A DNA stretch of 15,642 bases from Natronohydrobacter sp. (GCA_007123015.1 SKSL01000073.1:1-15642); one strand, 5' to 3'. Positions 8,330-15,153 are shown, counted from the stretch's first letter. Translations and numbers: made by a program. The notes: generated from the letters alone by a model not told the origin.

Positions 8330-8701
8330 TCACAATTGCATATGCCGCGCCCGCGCTCCGCGTTCAATGGCCGCTGCATGCAGACGCTCGATCTGCAACT
8401 CGTGGCGGATTTCTTCGAGCAGGCGCAATTCGCTCTGCGCAATCTTGCCGTCAGCGGCGGCCACATCGCAGGCCAGGGCATAGGCGGTCTCGACCAGTCT
8501 TGCAGGCAGGCTTTCGCGGATCAGACCGAACAGGGCATCAAGCCCGTCTTCTTCTTCCAGCAGATCAAACACAGTCTGCGCGATGGTTTTCAGCCGATCT
8601 GCATCATATTCCGCGAATATCGGCAGATGGTTCACGATGGCCTGAATCGCGACCAGTTCAGCCGTGCGGATCTGCATATCGGCCGCCGAAACAGCGATCA
8701 T
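8330..8701 (-). CDS. TerB-family small protein
   Basis: A 123-residue, all-helical, acidic protein resembling TerB/DUF533-type tellurite-resistance proteins. The supporting element is the repeat typical of the family, here ACDVAAADGKIAQSELRLLEEIRHEL (about residues 77-102), after an N-terminal half that matches the same fold loosely. No signal peptide or membrane helix is visible, so it is probably cytoplasmic. The biochemical function of such proteins is not established. TerB binds metal in some systems, but no other ter genes are present, so tellurite resistance should not be assumed. It is probably the first gene of the perM-hdaA-META-ppk unit. No strong Shine-Dalgarno sequence precedes either the ATG at 8701 or the internal ATG at 8677, so the start is uncertain. 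Confidence 0.72.
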   Translation of the reverse strand: MIAVSAADMQIRTAELVAIQAIVNHLPIFAEYDADRLKTIAQTVFDLLEEEDGLDALFGLIRESLPARLVETAYALACDVAAADGKIAQSELRLLEEIRHELQIERLHAAAIERGARARHMQL

Positions 8702-8709
8702 GACAGCGA

Positions 8710-8722
8710 CAAGACTGTCTTG
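8710..8722. promoter_or_regulatory. 13-bp perfect palindrome upstream of the terB-like gene
   Basis: CAAGAC-T-GTCTTG forms a perfect 6-bp dyad around one central base, 8 bp upstream of the TerB-like start and in the divergent region shared with lysK. Its place suggests a transcription-factor site or a small hairpin in the terB leader. No known consensus was recognised. Confidence 0.3.
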
Positions 8723-8788
8723 CGGGGAAAGCGGGTGTGGCTAGGGGGCCATCTCAAGGTCCTTCAACTAGCATCGCGCGCGAGATTA

Positions 8789-8817
8789 TTGACGGCACTC
8801 GGCAGGGGCAATAGGTA
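8789..8817 (+). promoter_or_regulatory. Candidate sigma-70 promoter of lysK
   Basis: TTGACG (8789-8794), a 17-nt spacer and TAGGTA (8812-8817) give a good housekeeping-type promoter, with a predicted start of transcription near 8824 and a leader of about 37 nt before the lysK ATG. This is a consensus match only. Confidence 0.5.
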
Positions 8818-8860
8818 GCAAGGCCAAGATCAACCCCCCACAGAGAAGTGACCTCGCCCC

Positions 8861-10480
8861 ATGTGCTCATTGCGTGACGCCGCCCAGAACTCGAAAGCCT
8901 GGCCTTTCGAGGAAGCCCGCAAGTTGATTGCGCGCTACAAGGGCAAGGTGCCGGAAAAGGGCTATGTACTGTTCGAGACTGGCTACGGCCCTTCTGGTCT
9001 GCCGCATATCGGCACCTTCGGCGAAGTGGCGCGCACGACGATGATCCGCCGCGCCTTTGAAGAATTGTGCGACATTCCCACCCGGCTGGTCTGTTTCTCG
9101 GACGATCTGGACGGCATGCGCAAGGTGCCCGACAATGCGCCGGACCCAGAGGCATTGCGCACGCATCTGCAAAAGCCGCTGACCTCGGTCCCGGATCCTT
9201 ATGGGACGCATGAAAGCTATGGCCACCATAACAACGCCATGCTGCGCCGGTTTCTGGACACGTTCGGCTTTGACTATGAGTTCATCTCGGCGACCGAATT
9301 CTATCGCGCGGGCAAGTTCGACGAAATCCTGCTGCGCGCGGCAGAGCGCTATGACGATGTTATGGCCGTCATGCTGAAATCGCTTCGTGAAGAGCGCCAG
9401 CAGACCTATTCGATCTTCTTGCCGATCCATCCGGAAACCGGCCGCGTGCTTTATGTGCCGATGAAGCATGTGGACGGCGCGAAGGGCGAGATCACCTTTG
9501 ACGATGAGGACGGGCGCGAATGGACCCTGCCGGTCACAGGTGGCAATGTGAAACTGCAATGGAAGCCCGATTTCGGCGCGCGCTGGGCCGCGCTGGATGT
9601 CGATTTCGAGATGTATGGCAAGGATCACTCGACCAACACGGCGATCTATGACCGGATTTGCGAAATCCTTGGCGGCAAGAAACCCGAGCATTTCGTCTAT
9701 GAGCTGTTTCTGGATGAAAACGGCGAGAAGATCAGCAAGTCCAAGGGCAACGGGCTGACGATTGATGAATGGCTGACCTATGCCGCGACTGAATCGCTCA
9801 GCTATTACATGTTCCTGAAGCCCAAGACCGCCAAGCGGCTGTCCTGGGATGTGATCCCCAAGGCGGTGGACGAATATCACCAGCAATTGCGCGCTTATCC
9901 TGACCAGACCCCGGAACAGCAGGCCGCCAATCCGGTCTGGCACATCCATGGCGGCGATGTGCCGACATCCGGCATGGTGGTCAGCTTCTCGCTGCTGCTT
10001 AATCTGGTTTCGGTCGCGCAGGCCGAAGACAAGGCCAAGCTCTGGGGCTTCATTCGTGCCTATGCGCCTGAAGCCGCACCAGAGACGCATCCTGATCTGG
10101 ATCAGGCGGCAGGTTTCGCCGTGCGCTATTTCAAGGATTTCGTGGCCCCGACCCTGTCCTATCGGGCGCCCACGGTTGCCGAGCGTGCGGCACTGGAGGA
10201 TCTGGCGGGCAAGCTGCGCGACATCGCGGCAACAGGGCAGGTGCCAGCCGCTTATGCGGCTGAGTTCAGCGCATTGAACGAGGAAGTGTTCATGTCGGTT
10301 GTGCGTGACACTGGCAAGGCACATGGGTTCGAGAGCCTGCGGGACTGGTTCAAGGTGCTGTATGAGGTGCTTCTGGGCGCGGAACAGGGGCCGCGCTGGG
10401 GCAGTTTCATTGCGCTTTACGGCGTTCCCGAAACCGTTGCGCTGATCGACAAGGCGCTGGCGGGCGAGTTGGGGTCTTAA
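8861..10480 (+). CDS. lysK: Lysine--tRNA ligase, class I
   Basis: This is the class I (archaeal-type, Rossmann-fold) lysyl-tRNA synthetase that charges tRNA-Lys with lysine using ATP, in place of the class II LysS of most bacteria. It is the usual form in alphaproteobacteria. The 539-residue protein has the HIGH-type motif PSGLPHIGT (44-52, H49/T52) and the KMSKS-type motif KISKS (290-294), as well as DLDGMRKVPDN and FEMYGKDHSTN of the class I LysRS core. A C-terminal helical anticodon-binding region fills the rest. The start MCSLRDAAQNSKAWPFEEAR fits the family. The ribosome-binding site is modest (GAGAAG, about 12 nt away). Its TAA at 10478-10480 is followed directly by cobC, probably co-transcribed. 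Confidence 0.97.
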   Translation: MCSLRDAAQNSKAWPFEEARKLIARYKGKVPEKGYVLFETGYGPSGLPHIGTFGEVARTTMIRRAFEELCDIPTRLVCFSDDLDGMRKVPDNAPDPEALRTHLQKPLTSVPDPYGTHESYGHHNNAMLRRFLDTFGFDYEFISATEFYRAGKFDEILLRAAERYDDVMAVMLKSLREERQQTYSIFLPIHPETGRVLYVPMKHVDGAKGEITFDDEDGREWTLPVTGGNVKLQWKPDFGARWAALDVDFEMYGKDHSTNTAIYDRICEILGGKKPEHFVYELFLDENGEKISKSKGNGLTIDEWLTYAATESLSYYMFLKPKTAKRLSWDVIPKAVDEYHQQLRAYPDQTPEQQAANPVWHIHGGDVPTSGMVVSFSLLLNLVSVAQAEDKAKLWGFIRAYAPEAAPETHPDLDQAAGFAVRYFKDFVAPTLSYRAPTVAERAALEDLAGKLRDIAATGQVPAAYAAEFSALNEEVFMSVVRDTGKAHGFESLRDWFKVLYEVLLGAEQGPRWGSFIALYGVPETVALIDKALAGELGS

Positions 10481-10507
10481 GTGCCCGACAGCGAGGGCCG
10501 AGCGCAG

Positions 10508-11476
10508 ATGCGCGATCATGGTGGCGATCTGGACCGGGCGCAGGCGCTTTATGGCGGGACTGATTGGATCGACCTGTCGACGGGCATCAACCGCACGGCC
10601 TATCCCTTGCCGGACCTTTCGCCAGACCTGTGGCGTAGCCTGCCGACATCAAGCGCGGTTGCCGGGCTGGAGCAGATCGCCGCTGCCGCCTATGGTGCCC
10701 CGCGCGCGCTGGCACTGTCTGGAGCGCAAGCCGCAATCCAGCTTGTGCCGCGCCTGGACCTGCCCGGTATCGCGGCAGTCCTCAGTCCCAGCTATAACGA
10801 ACATGCAGCCGCGCTGGCCGCGCAGGGTTGGCAGCTGCGCGCCGCACCGGATGTGGATGCGATGGCAGGCGCTGATCTGGCCGTGATCGTGAACCCCAAT
10901 AACCCCGACGGCCGGGTTTGGTCGGTGCCTGAGTTGAAAACACTCGCGGCGCAGGTCGGGCGGCTGGTCGTGGATGAAAGCTTCATAGATGCGACCCCTG
11001 AGCAATCGCTGGCCCCGGCTTTGGCAGATCTGGGCGAACGGGTGGTGATCCTGCGCTCATTCGGCAAGTTTTACGGGCTGGCAGGGCTGCGGCTGGGCTT
11101 TGTGCTTGCGGGGGCCGAGATCGATGCCCGCTTGCGCGCACTGGCCGGGCCTTGGGCCGTGAGTGGGCCGGCAATTGCTGTGGGGCAAGTGGCATTGGCA
11201 GATCGCGACTGGCGCGATGCAATGACGGGGCGGTTGGCAGCGGATGCCGCGCGCCTCGATGCGTTGGCGGCGCGTGCGGGCTGGGGGTTGGTCGGCGGCT
11301 GTGCGCTGTTCCGGACCTATCAGACCGATAGCGCCGAGGCCGCGCAAAACCGTCTGGCGCAGGCCCATATCTGGACGCGCCGCTTTCCCTATAGCGCGAC
11401 ATGGCTGCGTCTGGGCCTGCCGGGGTCTGAGGGGGAATGGGCGCGGCTGGAAGCGTGCCTGTCGATCAGCGCTTGA
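10508..11476 (+). CDS. cobC: Threonine-phosphate decarboxylase, cobalamin biosynthesis
   Basis: A PLP-dependent fold-type I protein of the CobC (Salmonella CobD) family, which decarboxylates L-threonine O-3-phosphate to (R)-1-aminopropan-2-ol phosphate, the linker of the cobalamin nucleotide loop. The 322 residues begin MRDHGGDLDRAQALYGG, with DLSTGINRTAYPLP, the substrate/PLP element NPNNPDGR, VVDESF with the pyridine-binding Asp (D156), and SFGKFYGLAGLRLGF carrying the Schiff-base lysine K187. The ATG at 10508 matches family N-termini and has GAGGG 10 nt upstream. A GTG at 10481, directly abutting the lysK stop, would add nine residues and cannot be excluded. No cobD/cbiB or other cobalamin gene is next to it. 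The 3' end overlaps brnA tail-to-tail by 11 bp. Confidence 0.9.
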   Translation: MRDHGGDLDRAQALYGGTDWIDLSTGINRTAYPLPDLSPDLWRSLPTSSAVAGLEQIAAAAYGAPRALALSGAQAAIQLVPRLDLPGIAAVLSPSYNEHAAALAAQGWQLRAAPDVDAMAGADLAVIVNPNNPDGRVWSVPELKTLAAQVGRLVVDESFIDATPEQSLAPALADLGERVVILRSFGKFYGLAGLRLGFVLAGAEIDARLRALAGPWAVSGPAIAVGQVALADRDWRDAMTGRLAADAARLDALAARAGWGLVGGCALFRTYQTDSAEAAQNRLAQAHIWTRRFPYSATWLRLGLPGSEGEWARLEACLSISA

Positions 11477-11747
11477 GTTGGGCTTCCATCCATGCGCGCA
11501 GGACGGCGTTCATGCGGGTCTGATAACCGGGGCCTTGTGACTTGAAGAAGTCCAGCACATCGGGATCGACGCGCAGCGAGATCGCTTTCTTTGGCTCTGG
11601 TGTGACCAGTTCAGCGCGGGTCCAGTCCACCGGGAACTCCTGTTCACCCTCGTAATCGCCTTGCGCGCGCAGTTTGTCCCAGTCAGTGAGGGATTTCATC
11701 TGGCGGATTTCGTCGAGGGTGTAGGTCTTGATATCGTTCGCGCTCAT
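11466..11747 (-). CDS. brnA: BrnA family antitoxin
   Basis: A 93-residue antitoxin of the BrnTA type II system. It binds and neutralises the ribonuclease BrnT, and in characterised pairs represses its own operon. The N-terminal part contains YTLDEIRQM, typical of BrnA, followed by an acidic, Trp-containing toxin-facing segment. The C-terminal half, KKAISLRVDPDVLDFFKSQG then GYQTRMNAVLRAWMEAQ, is the ribbon-helix-helix-like DNA-binding domain. The ATG at 11745-11747 lies inside brnT, and AAGG is about 10 nt upstream. The genes overlap by 65 nt, so translation is likely coupled. The stop overlaps the end of the convergent cobC by 11 bp, without a visible terminator. The module looks complete and intact. 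Confidence 0.92.
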   Translation of the reverse strand: MSANDIKTYTLDEIRQMKSLTDWDKLRAQGDYEGEQEFPVDWTRAELVTPEPKKAISLRVDPDVLDFFKSQGPGYQTRMNAVLRAWMEAQLKR

Positions 11748-11985
11748 CTTTGCGGGCCTTTCGGGCGGAAATGATGCGGATCACATCTTGTCGCAGTGTG
11801 AATATGACAGCGATGACCTGATTTGATAGAGCGCCTACGGCGATCCATCGAGCCTCGATCTCGCTGCGTGCAGGAAGGATCAGGTGTTCAGCGCTGAAGA
11901 TTTCGACGGCATCAGCGAAGTCAATGTCATGTTTCTGGATATTTGATTTGCGCTTTGTTTCGTCCCAAGAGAATTTGATTACCAT
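11683..11985 (-). CDS. brnT: BrnT family ribonuclease toxin
   Basis: A 100-residue toxin with the RelE-like fold of the BrnT family, which cleaves RNA and stops growth when not bound by BrnA. Hallmarks are FSWDETKRKSNIQKHDIDFADAVEIF at the N-terminus and VIRIISARKARKDERERYQ near the C-terminus. After the canonical end it carries a basic, proline-rich tail of about 14 residues (DLHPRRNPPDEIPH), encoded entirely in the stretch shared with brnA. AGGAT about 8 nt upstream supports the ATG. The 5' half and leader are visibly more AT-rich than the neighbouring genes, which suits a horizontally acquired module. It is first in the brnT-brnA order typical of the family and divergent from hslU. Confidence 0.92.
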   Translation of the reverse strand: MVIKFSWDETKRKSNIQKHDIDFADAVEIFSAEHLILPARSEIEARWIAVGALSNQVIAVIFTLRQDVIRIISARKARKDERERYQDLHPRRNPPDEIPH

Positions 11986-12055
11986 AAAGAGATCCTATTC
12001 TTTTCTTCGCCGTCATCACTGTATCTCTCCTTGGTCGGTGCCGTCTTCTGCGGCG

Positions 12056-12083
12056 TGTGTCGTATATACAATACGCCAACACA
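12056..12083. promoter_or_regulatory. Imperfect inverted repeat over the brnTA promoter, candidate BrnA operator
   Basis: Arms TGTGT (12056-12060) plus CGTAT (12061-12065) are mirrored by ATACG (12071-12075) and ACACA (12079-12083), with ATACA at the centre and a 3-nt insertion in the right arm. The perfect 8-mer GTATATAC lies at the core. The dyad covers the predicted brnT -10 and part of the spacer, the usual place for an autorepressor site. Binding by BrnA is inferred from family behaviour. Confidence 0.4.
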
Positions 12084-12091
12084 TTTCGCAA
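12063..12091 (-). promoter_or_regulatory. Candidate sigma-70 promoter of brnTA
   Basis: On the minus strand TTGCGA (12086-12091), exactly 17 nt, then TATATA (12063-12068) form one of the best housekeeping-type promoters in the window. Transcription would start near 12056 and give a leader of about 70 nt before the brnT ATG. Confidence 0.58.
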
Positions 12092-12095
12092 CCCC

Positions 12096-12124
12096 CTTCA
12101 ATTCCGCCCCCCAAGCCTCTATCT
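12096..12124 (+). promoter_or_regulatory. Candidate RpoH-like promoter of hslU
   Basis: CTTCAA (12096-12101), 15 nt and CTCTATCT (12117-12124) lie just upstream of the hslU Shine-Dalgarno sequence and loosely follow the CTTGAA / CYTATNT heat-shock pattern. hslU is a heat-shock gene in many bacteria. The match is imperfect, particularly CTTC for CTTG, so this is tentative. The -35 element lies next to the oppositely oriented brnTA promoter. Confidence 0.27.
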
Positions 12125-12152
12125 CTGCGCGAAGCACAAGAAGGGACACCCC

Positions 12153-13457
12153 ATGACCGACCTGACCCCGCGCGAGATCGTCAGCGAACTTGACCGTTTC
12201 ATCATCGGCCAGAAGGACGCCAAGCGCGCGGTGGCTGTGGCGCTGCGCAATCGCTGGCGGCGCAAGCAATTGCCTGCGGATCTGCAGGAAGAGGTCTATC
12301 CCAAGAATATCCTGATGATCGGCCCCACGGGTGTCGGCAAGACCGAGATCAGCCGCCGTCTGGCCAAACTGGCCCGCGCGCCGTTCCTGAAGGTCGAGGC
12401 CACAAAATTCACCGAAGTCGGCTATGTCGGGCGCGATGTGGAACAGATCATTCGCGATCTGGTCGATAGCGCGATCCTGATGACCCGCGAACATATGCGC
12501 GAAGATGTGAAAGCCCGCGCGCAAGCTGCGGCCGAAGATCGGGTGATTGCGGCGCTGGCTGGGGAAAATGCCCGCGACGCCACGCGCGAGATGTTTCGCC
12601 GCAAGCTCCTGTCGGGCGAGCTGGATAACACTGTGATCGAGATTGAAGTTGCGGATACTTCGAACCCGATGGGGAATATGTTCGACATTCCGGGCCAGCC
12701 GGGTGGGCAGATGATGAACCTAGGCGAATTGTTCGGCAAGGCGCTGGGCGGGCGCACGACCCGCAAGAAAGTGACTGTGGCTGAAAGCCATGACCTATTG
12801 GTCGCGGAAGAGGCCGACAAGCTGCTCGATGATGAAACCGTCAAGGCCGCCGCACTGGAAGCGGTCGAGCAGAACGGGATCGTGTTTCTGGACGAAATCG
12901 ACAAGGTCTGCGCGCGCTCGGACATGCGCGGCGGCGATGTCAGCCGCGAAGGCGTGCAGCGCGACCTGCTGCCGCTGATCGAGGGGACGACGGTCAGCAC
13001 CAAGCACGGGCCTGTGAAAACCGATCATATCCTGTTCATCGCCTCGGGCGCGTTCCACATCGCCAAACCCTCGGATCTGCTGCCGGAATTGCAGGGCCGT
13101 TTGCCGATCCGCGTGGAGCTGCGCGCGCTGACCGAAGGCGATTTCGTGCGCATCCTGACCGAAACCGACAATGCGCTGACAAGGCAATATGCGGCGCTGA
13201 TGGCCACGGAAGAGGTCAGTGTCAGTTTCACCGAAGACGGAATCGCCGCATTGGCCAAGATCGCCGCTGATGTGAATCAATCGGTCGAGAATATCGGCGC
13301 GCGCAGGCTTTACACGGTCATGGAGCGCGTTTTTGAGGAGCTCTCTTTCCATGCGCCGGACTGGGCCGGGCAGGCCGTCACAGTCGATGCGGCCTTTGTC
13401 GAGACCAATCTGGGCGATCTGGCCCGCTCGGCCGATCTGAGCCGATATGTCTTGTAA
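12153..13457 (+). CDS. hslU: ATP-dependent protease ATPase subunit HslU
   Basis: HslU is the hexameric AAA+ unfoldase that feeds proteins into the HslV peptidase. The 434-residue protein has Walker A GPTGVGKT (57-64), the pore-loop element GYVGRD (90-95), an inserted I-domain (roughly 110-230), Walker B IVFLDE (243-248) and GRLPIRVEL of the second region of homology. It ends in SRYVL, the C-terminal tail that docks into HslV, so it appears functional. The ATG at 12153 (MTDLTPREIV) is preceded by AAGGGAC at about 5 nt. A longer reading frame from 12057 lacks family similarity. hslV, commonly immediately upstream, is absent and brnTA occupies that place. Confidence 0.97.
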   Translation: MTDLTPREIVSELDRFIIGQKDAKRAVAVALRNRWRRKQLPADLQEEVYPKNILMIGPTGVGKTEISRRLAKLARAPFLKVEATKFTEVGYVGRDVEQIIRDLVDSAILMTREHMREDVKARAQAAAEDRVIAALAGENARDATREMFRRKLLSGELDNTVIEIEVADTSNPMGNMFDIPGQPGGQMMNLGELFGKALGGRTTRKKVTVAESHDLLVAEEADKLLDDETVKAAALEAVEQNGIVFLDEIDKVCARSDMRGGDVSREGVQRDLLPLIEGTTVSTKHGPVKTDHILFIASGAFHIAKPSDLLPELQGRLPIRVELRALTEGDFVRILTETDNALTRQYAALMATEEVSVSFTEDGIAALAKIAADVNQSVENIGARRLYTVMERVFEELSFHAPDWAGQAVTVDAAFVETNLGDLARSADLSRYVL

Positions 13458-13528
13458 GTCTGACACTGGACTCGCGCAGGTCTTTTCTTATATAACTGCT
13501 CAGGAATAGAACTCTTGGAGGGTTTGAG

Positions 13529-13885
13529 ATGAGCGCGGAACAGAGCGAAGGCGATCTGCTGATCAAGCCCTCTAGCACAGAGCATGCGCTTTATGAGCCG
13601 ATTGTCGAAGCCTGCAAGACAGTGTTCGACCCGGAAATCCCCGTCAATATCTTTGACCTGGGGCTGATTTACACGATCAAGATTGCCGATGATGGTAAGG
13701 TTGACGTGATCATGACGCTCACTGCGCCAGGTTGCCCAGTCGCCGGAGAGATGCCGGGTTGGGTCGCAAATGCGATTGAAGCCGTGCCGGGGGTGCAATC
13801 TGTCGATGTCGAAATGACCTTTGACCCGCAATGGGGCATGGACATGATGTCAGATGAAGCCCGGCTTGAACTCGGCTTCATGTGA
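13529..13885 (+). CDS. sufT: SufT-like MIP18 family (DUF59) Fe-S assembly protein
   Basis: A 118-residue cytoplasmic protein of the MIP18/DUF59 family, in the subgroup associated with SUF Fe-S cluster assembly and maturation. It carries the family elements DPEIPVNIFDLGLIY (34-48) and TLTAPGCPVAGEMP (63-76), with the conserved cysteine C69, preceded by a short variable N-terminal tail. GGAGG lies 8 nt before the ATG. A TATAAC element at 13491-13496 could be a -10, but no good -35 accompanies it. It is followed 51 nt later by an A-type Fe-S carrier gene. sufBCDS do not precede it; hslU does. Assignment to SufT rather than another DUF59 protein is by motif and neighbour. Confidence 0.86.
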   Translation: MSAEQSEGDLLIKPSSTEHALYEPIVEACKTVFDPEIPVNIFDLGLIYTIKIADDGKVDVIMTLTAPGCPVAGEMPGWVANAIEAVPGVQSVDVEMTFDPQWGMDMMSDEARLELGFM

Positions 13886-13936
13886 TCCGCGCCCGGCACA
13901 TGGCGTAATCTTCGCGTAGAAACAAGGTGTAAGACG

Positions 13937-14329
13937 ATGTTCGCGATCCCCGGAAAATCCCCTGTGACCCTGACGCCCGCTGCGGTGCGCCAGATTCAGC
14001 GCCTGATGCAGCGCGAAGGTGCCTCTGGTTTGCGGGTTGGGGTGAAGAAAGGCGGCTGCGCTGGCATGGAATACACGATGGAGACCGCTGCCGAGATCCA
14101 TCCGCATGAAGAAGTGGTCGAGCAGGATGGCGCGCGGGTGATCATCGCGCCCATGGCGCAGATGTTCCTGTTCGGCACCGAGATCGATTATGAAACAGGT
14201 CTGATCGAGAGCGCTTTCAAATTCCGCAATCCGAACGTGACTGATGCCTGCGGCTGTGGCGAGTCGATCAAGTTCGACGATGTCGAGACTTTGACCGAGC
14301 GCATGAACAAGGCGAAGGCCGAAGGCTGA
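13937..14329 (+). CDS. A-type iron-sulfur cluster carrier (HesB/IscA/SufA family)
   Basis: A 130-residue A-type carrier that accepts assembled Fe-S clusters and passes them to apo-proteins. The three ligand cysteines are present: C41 in KKGGCAGMEY and C105/C107 in ACGCGES. Family members usually end soon after CGCGES, but this one has about 20 more charged residues (IKFDDVETLTERMNKAKAEG). AAGGTG lies 8 nt before the ATG. The gene sits between the SufT-like gene and tpiA, with 51-nt gaps on both sides, so the three are probably co-transcribed. SufA, IscA and ErpA cannot be told apart from sequence alone; the sufT neighbour favours SufA. Confidence 0.9.
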   Translation: MFAIPGKSPVTLTPAAVRQIQRLMQREGASGLRVGVKKGGCAGMEYTMETAAEIHPHEEVVEQDGARVIIAPMAQMFLFGTEIDYETGLIESAFKFRNPNVTDACGCGESIKFDDVETLTERMNKAKAEG

Positions 14330-14380
14330 TTGCATCCTTGCACTGGGCAGCGTATCCCTGAGGGCAAAAGGGAGCGCAAC

Positions 14381-15115
14381 ATGTCGGACGCCTGTAAACT
14401 CGCCGCTGGAAACTGGAAAATGAACGGTCTGCGCGCTGATCTGATCGAGGCGCGCGCTCTGGCTGAAAGCTGCGCCGCGATGTCTTGCGGCGTGCTGCTC
14501 TGTCCACCTGCCACGCTGATCAGCGCCATGGCAGAGGCTGTCGCGGGCAGCAAGGTCATGGTGGGGGGACAGGACTGTCACGCCAATGTCTCGGGCGCGC
14601 ATACAGGCGATATTTCAGCGCAGATGCTGGCCGATAGCGGCGCGCGTTATGTGATCCTTGGCCATTCGGAACGCCGCGCGGATCATGCTGAACAGTCCGC
14701 CGATGTCGCGGCCAAAGCGCAGGCAGCGCATTCTGCCGGGTTGGTCGCGATTGTGTGTCTGGGCGAAACCGAGGCCGAGCGCGATGCAGGCCAGACCCTC
14801 GATGTGGTCCTGCGTCAATTGCGCGAGTCCCTGCCTGAGGGGGCGGCAGCGGCAAATACGGTCATCGCCTATGAACCGATCTGGGCCATTGGAACAGGCC
14901 GCACGCCGACCCTTGAACAGATCGCTGAAGTGCATGACGCGCTGCGCGTAAATCTGCCGGAGTCCGCGATTTCACTGCTCTATGGTGGATCTGTCAAGCC
15001 CGGCAACGCAGCCGAGATCTTTGCCATCGCGAATGTTGACGGTGCGCTTGTCGGCGGGGCCTCGCTGAAAGCTGCGGATTTCGGGGCAATTGTCGCAGCG
15101 CTGGACGCGGCCTAG
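14381..15115 (+). CDS. tpiA: Triosephosphate isomerase
   Basis: TpiA interconverts dihydroxyacetone phosphate and glyceraldehyde 3-phosphate in glycolysis and gluconeogenesis. The 244-residue TIM barrel has all active-site elements: NWKMNG (N11, K13), LGHSERR (H95), AYEPIWAIGTG (catalytic E165), the mobile loop that follows it, and YGGSVKP (201-207). The ATG at 14381 has GGGAG 7 nt upstream. A longer frame from 14330 adds 17 residues unlike the family. The usual GAQNxxx region reads GGQDCH here, within known variation. It probably shares a transcript with the two Fe-S genes and ends 7 nt before a hairpin. Confidence 0.97.
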   Translation: MSDACKLAAGNWKMNGLRADLIEARALAESCAAMSCGVLLCPPATLISAMAEAVAGSKVMVGGQDCHANVSGAHTGDISAQMLADSGARYVILGHSERRADHAEQSADVAAKAQAAHSAGLVAIVCLGETEAERDAGQTLDVVLRQLRESLPEGAAAANTVIAYEPIWAIGTGRTPTLEQIAEVHDALRVNLPESAISLLYGGSVKPGNAAEIFAIANVDGALVGGASLKAADFGAIVAALDAA

Positions 15116-15122
15116 TGTTCGC

Positions 15123-15153
15123 CGTCTGACACAAGGTTCCCGTGTGCCAGACG
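15123..15153 (+). terminator. Hairpin after tpiA, possible transcription terminator
   Basis: CGTCTGACACA (15123-15133) pairs with TGTGCCAGACG (15143-15153) as an 11-bp stem with one A-C mismatch and a 9-nt loop, starting 7 nt after the tpiA stop. No T-run follows, so it may act as an mRNA-stabilising end or need Rho. The position between convergent transcripts is typical of terminators. Confidence 0.5.

Noticed and set aside
8330..8701. Tellurite-resistance operon
   Set aside because: Only a single TerB-like gene is present, with no terC, terD, terZ or related genes nearby, so a resistance function is not supported.
8867..10519. 550-codon open frame on the minus strand across lysK
   Set aside because: The length comes from the GC-rich codon pattern of lysK. 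The opposite strand encodes a full class I LysRS with HIGH and KMSKS-type motifs, and this frame gives no family resemblance.
11466..11985. Transposon or integron carrying brnTA
   Set aside because: No transposase, integrase, terminal inverted repeats or flanking target duplications could be seen around the module.
12057..12152. N-terminal extension of hslU by 32 residues
   Set aside because: The extra residues have no family similarity, overlap the brnTA promoter region, and the ATG at 12153 has a good ribosome-binding site and matches HslU N-termini.
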